A DNA stretch of 64,000 nucleotides from Cannabis sativa. Taxonomy: Eukaryota > Streptophyta > Magnoliopsida > Rosales > Cannabaceae. Location: contig NC_083605.1 in the NCBI RefSeq assembly GCF_029168945.1, positions 72,682,969 to 72,746,968 on the forward strand, read 5' to 3'. Below the pieces are notes generated by a model. The model made no database searches. It worked only from the letters and a program-made list of their open reading frames with translations, and had not been told where the DNA came from. Both the position numbers and the translations under genes were made by a program. Numbering within the stretch: the stretch's first letter is position 1; each line of letters starts with the position of its first letter. Positions 57,703 through 64,000 of this stretch are shown here, one piece after another.

Positions 57703-59288
57703 TCTATATAAAGTGTGTCTATATAACCGAATTTTTGGTTTATGAGAAATTCATGAGTGACTTCTTATTTATATTAAAAATAAAATGTTTTATTATTAAA
57801 AATAAAATAGTTTATGAAAAATTCATGAATCACTTTTTATTTATATATAATAAAATAAATCTCATTAAATCAAAAAAAAAATAAAAATAAACATCATTAA
57901 TAAAAATAAAAAAAATGACTCAACATCAAATCTTCAATTACACGATACATGTAATTACTCAAACATCACATCTTTCAATTATAAAAAAAAATGATTTTTT
58001 ACGAGGGAAAATATGATTGTCTAATAGAGCTGAAACAATATGTTTTCAGTGTGATGAAAAATTAAAGCAACAATTTTGTTAATATCAAAAAGTTTAATTC
58101 AATTAATCTTATAATCTTAATTTTACTCTTTCTAGAATCAATATATGAACAATAATTTGAATTAATCTTATAATCTTAGTTTTTTAATTCAATTAATAAT
58201 TAGTTGTCACGTAATTATTAAGTCTTTTCCCTTTAATTTTCCTTTTGTTGATGACGCTAATTTATTCATATTTTGATTTCTACAATTTTTGTGTTTAGAC
58301 CATTGAGGTAGTGTTCTACTAGGGGATCTAACGAGTTTTGCCTTTTCGCTAATGGCATCTAAGAGTTCAAATTCGAGTATTGTATAAATCTTCAATTTGT
58401 TCTATTTCTTATATTAACTGAAATTTTGCTACTTTTTTTTTAATTTACAACTTTATTGTTTATATCTTATTAGGGATGTTCGTGGAAATTAGAGTTTCTT
58501 TAAAATATACAATTAATGAGCATTACTTTTTGATCATAGTGTGTTTTCCATGGCTGAAAACCTCAATAATCTCTATCATTTGATATCAAATAAAATAAAA
58601 TTATCATGATGTATACATTAGTGTGTTAAAATTGTCAAGCTGATATTTAGAATTGTTTATAATTAAATTGTTTCTTTGTCAAAATTAATATTAAGTATAT
58701 TTATATGTTTATAGGTTTATCTATTTTCTCTTTAGATCAATCATGCTCATATAGCAAAAAAATCATACTCATATAGACATGTTATTTTCATTTTGTAATT
58801 TAGATCTTCTTAGTCATTATTTAGTTCACTTAAACCTTTTCCGATTATGGTAACTGAAGTTTCGTTTCTTTTAGGTACTCCATTACAAAGATCTGTATTA
58901 CATGTATTATTTATTTTTGACTATGTGGAGGCGAATTTTTTTATTGGGAAACATATAGCGTGACAAATTATTGTTCATATATTGAATAATTATTTTTGAA
59001 TAATGGGATTCATATATATAACTGTGTATATTGAATTCTTTATTCAAATAATTATTTTTGATTTTTACGTGATTATTTATTGTTCATATATCTAGAACCT
59101 TATTTGATTAAAGTTAAGATTATAAGATTAATTAATTTGTAATTTCTTCCTATACACATAATAATAATCTCACCTAATAACTAATAATATTTTTTTCTTT
59201 AATTTTTAATTATATAACTTTCAAATAACATAGAAAAAAAATTAGCATAAAATTTAGTATACGTGCCTCGCACGTAGTTTTTTGCTAG
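57703..59288 (+). mobile_element. Non-autonomous Helitron (plus strand)
   Basis: The 3' end is TACGTGCCTCGCACGTA, a 7-bp-stem hairpin, then GTTTTTTG, then CTAG (59285-59288) followed by T. The 5' end is at TCTATATAAAGTGTGTCTAT (57703 or a few bases earlier; several TC dinucleotides fit). There is no target duplication and no Rep/helicase coding. Both ends match the minus-strand element at 38113-39460. About 1.6 kb of AT-rich filler; the minus frame 58207-58395 is spurious. Confidence 0.78.
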
Positions 59289-59846
59289 TATATATATACA
59301 TGTGTATATCCATAGTATCCATTCCAATTTGCAAAAATAATTAGCAATTAAGTTATAGATGTTATTATTGTAACTATTTTATTATACTTACAAATAATTA
59401 CCCGTTTTAATTTTTCAAAAAATTAAACAAAAGATTAAATTGTAGTAATAGCGATATGATACTTTAAACATTAAGCCTGAGTATTACCTATTAGCGTTTC
59501 TCTAAAAAAAACCATATAAAGAGAAGAGTAGATCGATGGTGTATATCAGTGAACTATAAATGAAATGGGTTACATACAATCCGTGCATTGAAGAAAAAAG
59601 CAGCTACAAAGAAAGTACAAACCAATATCAGCAAAAAGGAATCAACTACTAATCCCACAAACAACTTATCAACACTGATATATATATTTTTCAATATAAT
59701 ATTGGCCCATGAACAAGTTACACCAGCAGAAAACACAAACACATGACAATGGAGCCATTGCCAAGAACAATCGGAGAGACGCAATCATGCTGGAAACTTT
59801 TCTTTTTTTTACTTTTTTTCATTTTTTGGTGTAAGATTAATTGTTA
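59289..59846. other. Intergenic, 3' flank of the next gene
   Basis: Probably includes the 3' UTR of the minus-strand gene that follows. No other feature. Confidence 0.5.
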
Positions 59847-62800
59847 TCATACCAATTGGAGTCTACCCTGGTGCTCCACGTATTGTTGGAGTCTACCATT
59901 AGGCAATACGACCTGTTTCTGAACTTTGGCGGGCCTAGTGCCATATTTTGCTTGGAACTTAGGCAATGGCTTCTTCTCGTGTTCTGTGTTCATCGATAAT
60001 GACTCCCGGGTGACTTCATCAATGAACTCGTCTGCTACATCTCCATCTTCATCTATCCTTAATCGTTTTGCGTACCATTTGAGACCCTGGATGCAAAAGA
60101 GCAACAGAAGAAAAGTGTCATCAATATTGAACTCCTTTATAAAGAAAACAAATCCATAAAAAGAACAACAGTAATCTCTCATCTTGTTATGTGATTTAGT
60201 TTGGTTACTGTCAGAATATGTGTTGAGGAATCAGCAAGTGTAGTTAGCAAAAATATTTTTCCATGAGTGATCTCCTCCCAAGTTTATTGAGAGCCATAAA
60301 ACCGTGGTAACAATCGACATCGTAAGTACTGTTATAAGTTTGTACCAAGCACAATATAATAAGACAACCATAAAACGGTGCCAAACAGAACAGGGAGAAA
60401 AATCTTGGTTGTTGGTTGAAGTTGAACCAAAGAGACAATCATAAATAAGACAATATTTGGAAGGCATAGAAACAGAAAATGGTGCTCCTATTGAGAATAT
60501 ATTTAGCTCCTATTTCTTAAATAAAAGAAAGGAGCTATCTCATCTTTACATCCCAATCAAACAAGCATATAATTTACTATAGCATTTCATATCCCTTCTG
60601 GTGCTATATATGCCTAATCTGCACCTTGTTATCATGTAAGCGATATCCAATAAATCTTTCACCTTAGTGTTGAATATGGCAATAAGAGTTAGAGAAAAGA
60701 CATTGAACAGAAACAGCAACTGAAACTACTGAATAAAGAATAACAAGATTCAGGTTCTGAAACCTTCACTTGTACATAATTTTAGTGCAACATTCCTCTT
60801 GAGAATATTCTCCCTAGTGAAATTCGAATTTTTCTTCTATAAGAAAAATGTAAGAAAGCAAGCAAATAATGTAAGTCAATAAGTCATAGGATGCTTATGA
60901 CACAAACATTATGATGAGAAAATATCCAAAATGGAACTTTCTTCCAGTGGGTGACAAGATGCCTAAAATTAAACGAACTCAATGAAGGGAAGAATACAAC
61001 AGAAAGTTTTGGAAAAGTTGTGACTCAAATAATGGTCGTCTATGCCCTGATACACATGTGGCTATCTCACGAGTTACGAGCTGTAAGAATTTTGGTTGTC
61101 CATGCTTGCTGCTACAATCTAATACTCCTCATCACAACTAAAGCTCAGGGAACTGAAATAACTACAATCATCTTACTAGTCACTAACTCCAAGTCAGCCA
61201 CCAAAAATGCAGACCAAGGGATAACTCATCTGGCAATAGAACTCACATTTCTACGGTATGCAGAAGGATCATTCATTTTCTCTAGTTAATATCGGACTTT
61301 CAAATTGAACTTACCATTGAAGTTCCAACATACTTCATTAGCTTACCTTAAAGAAGCAATTTGGTTATTTCCTCTTTTGTGTGCAACATTATACTGATCC
61401 ATCACAAAAACAAAACCTAGTATTGATTGGCTCAACTCAGCTGCCTAGACACAAATGTTTGGTCCTAATTTTTATGAGTAACACTAGGAAAAAAGAAAAG
61501 CTCACATCAACATCTACAAAATCCAATTGCTCACACTAGTTAATATTTATGGTTGATAAATGAAAAGTATAATCCTGACCACAGTAATTTGTGGATTGAG
61601 AGCCAGTAGTAAGATTCCTTCATGAGTAAATTTTATGATTATAAATGAAAAAAAGAACATTATATACTAAAATTAGGGAGAGAGGAAGTATTTATAAAAA
61701 TATATATATATACTTCGAAGTAGAAACAAAGTTATCATTACAATCAGAAATCATTTGAATAAGAAGAAAAAGGACAGCCTCTTGCAAATAAAATGGATAG
61801 TTCACATCAATGCCAGCTAAGTAAATTCATACCTTGGAAGAAACTTATCTGAGAGATTAATGCATAAAAATATTGGACACGTTGATCATAATATACCAAA
61901 ATAATGCAATAAGAACTCTTTAATACTAAAAACTCAATTCATAAAAGGGGTCATAATTTAATAATTGTCATGCTTCTTTTGTTCCATGTACATAGCAAGC
62001 AGGTTCGCTCGGCTAGAGTTGAAATATATCCCAACAGACTAGGTATATCAGCAAGGTGGTGAAAAAAATAATACCAATCCACAAATAAAGATCAAAATAA
62101 AAATCCTAGAAATAACCTGCGGGTTGGGTCATCGGTCTGAAGAACATAAGACCATAAAAATTTCTAAGTTTTCTTAAAATAGCCTAGCAACTCTTTCTAG
62201 TTCCTTTACTTCAAGCAAACACATTGCCACCTAAATTGAACTCTTTAATACTTCATCCTATAACCTAAGATATTTCACAATGAACTGACATTGGATTATG
62301 TATCCAGGAAATTGGAATCTATTAATTTTCTTTTGACGTCCTTGATTCAATATTTGAATTCAGAGGTACCCTTCACACATCAATACTTCCGAAAAAAGTA
62401 GAAAACGAAGTGAGCAGCCCACAAACATATATACTAAAAGGGTCCAGGAAGGACAAAGATAAAGAACAAAACTAGATCAGATCGATAAAATTGAAAAACA
62501 GAGAAATGAACAATAATAAGAATCTATTTTCATTCCTGTTTCCCCCCTGTTTGCTAAGAGCACCAATGACTGATAAATATAAGGCTTAAGAAGTAATTAG
62601 AAGTGGCAAGTGGGTAAATTCAAGTGCAAAAGGAAGTAAATGATCCCTACATAAATGAAATTCAAGTCCAATTTAAATTGGTTCCTAGACAAAGGGATAA
62701 CAACTCATTAAACCTCTTACTTCTCAATTCAACCAAAAATGTATTGTTACCAAGTAGAAATTCAAAACAAGCCAAACATGAAAGTACATTGTTTGGAAGA

Positions 62801-63428
62801 AAAAATTCCCTAATTTTCAAAACATCATTGAAGATAAACTAGACCTGTGATCAAACACTACATGAATCACACCAATAATAAACCATTCATGTTCTTGCAT
62901 TTTTAATTTCATATATACACTCACACATATAAACATTGATGTTATTTAGTTAATTTGATCCCACACAAAATCGATGATAAATAATCCAAATTACATATCA
63001 ATTTGAGCATGAAACATCAAGCCCCAAATCACAGAGATTCAACAACTTTAAGCTACAACAGAAGTTCAACCTTAAATTAAACAAAGTAAATTGCAAGAAC
63101 TAAAAAAACATAACACTAATTCAACAAGTCAACGAAAACAATTAAGAAGAGAGTAAGAAAAAGAAACAACAATAAGAACCTGAACACCACCATCGCCAGA
63201 ATCAGAAGGAGCAAGAATTGGACCAGGCAGAGATCGATCGACAGAGACCTGAACCGGTACACTAAATCCTTTTCGCGGAAGCCCACTTTCTTTGAAATGG
63301 GTCCGATTCCGAGCTTGAGAAGAAGTATTGTGAGCAGCATCGTCGTCATCGTCTTCTTCATCCTTAACTTCATGGCCATCATCCTTAACAAACCCTAGAA
63401 AACCAGCTATTCTCCTCAAAAACCTCAT
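59847..63428 (-). CDS. Conserved plant protein of unknown function (162 aa)
   Basis: Two exons on the minus strand, 63428-63180 and 60086-59847, join in phase 0 after GDGGVQ to a 162-aa protein. The N terminus MRFLRRIAGFLGFV is basic and hydrophobic, followed by a highly acidic run (KDEEDDDDD, residues 22-30). Then comes a motif-rich middle GLPRKGFSVPVQVSVDR...DSGDGGVQGLKWYAKRLRIDE (about 49-95), and it closes with KYGTRPAKVQKQVVLPNGRL and QQYVEHQGRLQLV. The even codon use and the clean junction argue for a real gene. I remember similar plant proteins but no name or function. No enzyme motif is visible. The 3093-bp intron holds no further gene that I can support. The donor (CAG|GTTCTT) is weak, the acceptor (TTTGCATCCAG) acceptable. 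Start chosen as the first ATG of the frame. Confidence 0.88.
60087..63179 (-). other. Large intron of the 162-aa protein gene
   Basis: About 3.1 kb, slightly less AT-rich than the intergenic DNA, with no transposon ends recognised. Frames at 60951-61289 (112 codons) and 62624-62842 have no motif and no splice context, and I treat them as chance. Confidence 0.6.
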
Positions 63429-64000
63429 CTCCTCACTCAGTCACCACCCTACAACAACTCCCGATCGCCGACGAGACGACACCGTATTGAGCCTGACTCC
63501 GCCTCTGTTTTTTCTATTTTTTTTTTTCTTTTTCTCGAAATTAATTCTAAGATTTTTGTTTTAAATTTATTTAATTTTTTTTTATATGATTTTTTTCGAT
63601 TAGATTTGTAATTGTTGAAACAGATTAAATATCATCACATAATTCAGTTTCATCATCCAAATCTAGTTTCTATGTTTTCTTTCTTTTTGTAAAGATTTTT
63701 TTTATATATATAAATAAATAAATCACGTGCACTAAATTAAATAATCATAATAGTGTATTTATGATATATTATTATTTTATTTTTTTGACAAAATTAAAAT
63801 AATAATATTTTAAGATGTTATACTTTTCATTAGGGATATGCTCGGTTTAGTACTTTAGTTAGCTAATTTATTTTATATATATTATTTTAATTTAAATGAT
63901 ATGAGGGATTTGTTAATTAAAAAAAAAAAGAAGAAGAAATGAATATGAGAGATGAATTTTTTTAGATTAGTATCAATGTAAGAGTTTTTTATTTTTTTTA
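63429..64000. other. Leader and promoter side of the last gene; right edge
   Basis: 63429-63510 is relatively GC-rich (CGATCGCCGACGAGACGACA) and probably the 5' UTR/promoter of the minus-strand gene. Beyond it the sequence is AT-rich with no feature. Confidence 0.5.

Noticed and set aside
60951..61289. 112-codon plus-strand frame in the large intron of the 162-aa protein gene
   Set aside because: No recognisable domain, no promoter or splice context, random-looking composition.
1..64000. CRISPR arrays, operons, prophage or organelle DNA
   Set aside because: Spliced plant genes and plant transposons throughout. No regularly spaced repeat array with unique spacers was seen; the only tandem array (31 bp) has no spacers.

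Overview
This is AT-rich nuclear DNA from a flowering plant. It has spliced genes with GT-AG introns, plastid and LEA-type plant genes, a Cassandra-type LTR carrying a 5S rRNA segment, and many plant transposon families. The proteins look eudicot. I cannot fix the species; a Rosales/Cannabaceae-like genome is only a guess.

Five intron-containing genes can be built exon by exon, all with continuous phase: an Eyes-absent (EYA) HAD phosphatase (7436-10828, +, 310 aa); a LOL1/LSD1-type three-zinc-finger protein (28805-30325, +, 149 aa); the plastid ferredoxin-like protein FdC2 (43359-46728, -, 189 aa, with one GC-AG intron); a group 4 LEA_1 protein (53542-54010, +, 125 aa, behind three ABA-response elements); and a 162-aa plant protein I do not recognise by name (59847-63428, -, two exons around a 3.1-kb intron). 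From memory, LOL1, FdC2 and LEA4-1 are consecutive in Arabidopsis (At1g32540/32550/32560), and EYA and a second LEA4 lie in the duplicate segment on chromosome 2. The window therefore looks like an old microsyntenic block that has been expanded by transposons.

Almost everything between the genes is transposon-derived, and many insertions can be delimited by their target-site duplications (TSDs). They include a Cassandra solo LTR (3188-3620), a Copia RT/RNase H relic (4160-5026), a foldback element with a LINE relic (13.05-13.99 kb), a hAT element with a nested MITE (17004-17674), two members of one MULE foldback family (19343-19740 and 56956-57342), decayed LTR elements (21.3-26.4 kb), a probable solo LTR containing a Tourist MITE (34946-37097), two Helitrons (38.1-39.5 and 57.7-59.3 kb), an 891-bp palindromic MULE inside an FdC2 intron (44596-45486), and a minus-strand Copia relic (54708-55652).

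The most striking arrangement is a pair of about 2.3-kb non-autonomous MULE elements of one family (46848-49196 and 50960-53280). They are in the same orientation, each with its own perfect 9-bp TSD. They cap the two ends of the intergenic region between the divergently transcribed FdC2 and LEA genes: one ends about 120 bp from the FdC2 start codon, the other about 80 bp before the LEA ABRE cluster. I found no CRISPR, operon or other prokaryote-type system. The novelty here lies in transposon structure and its contact with host promoters and introns.
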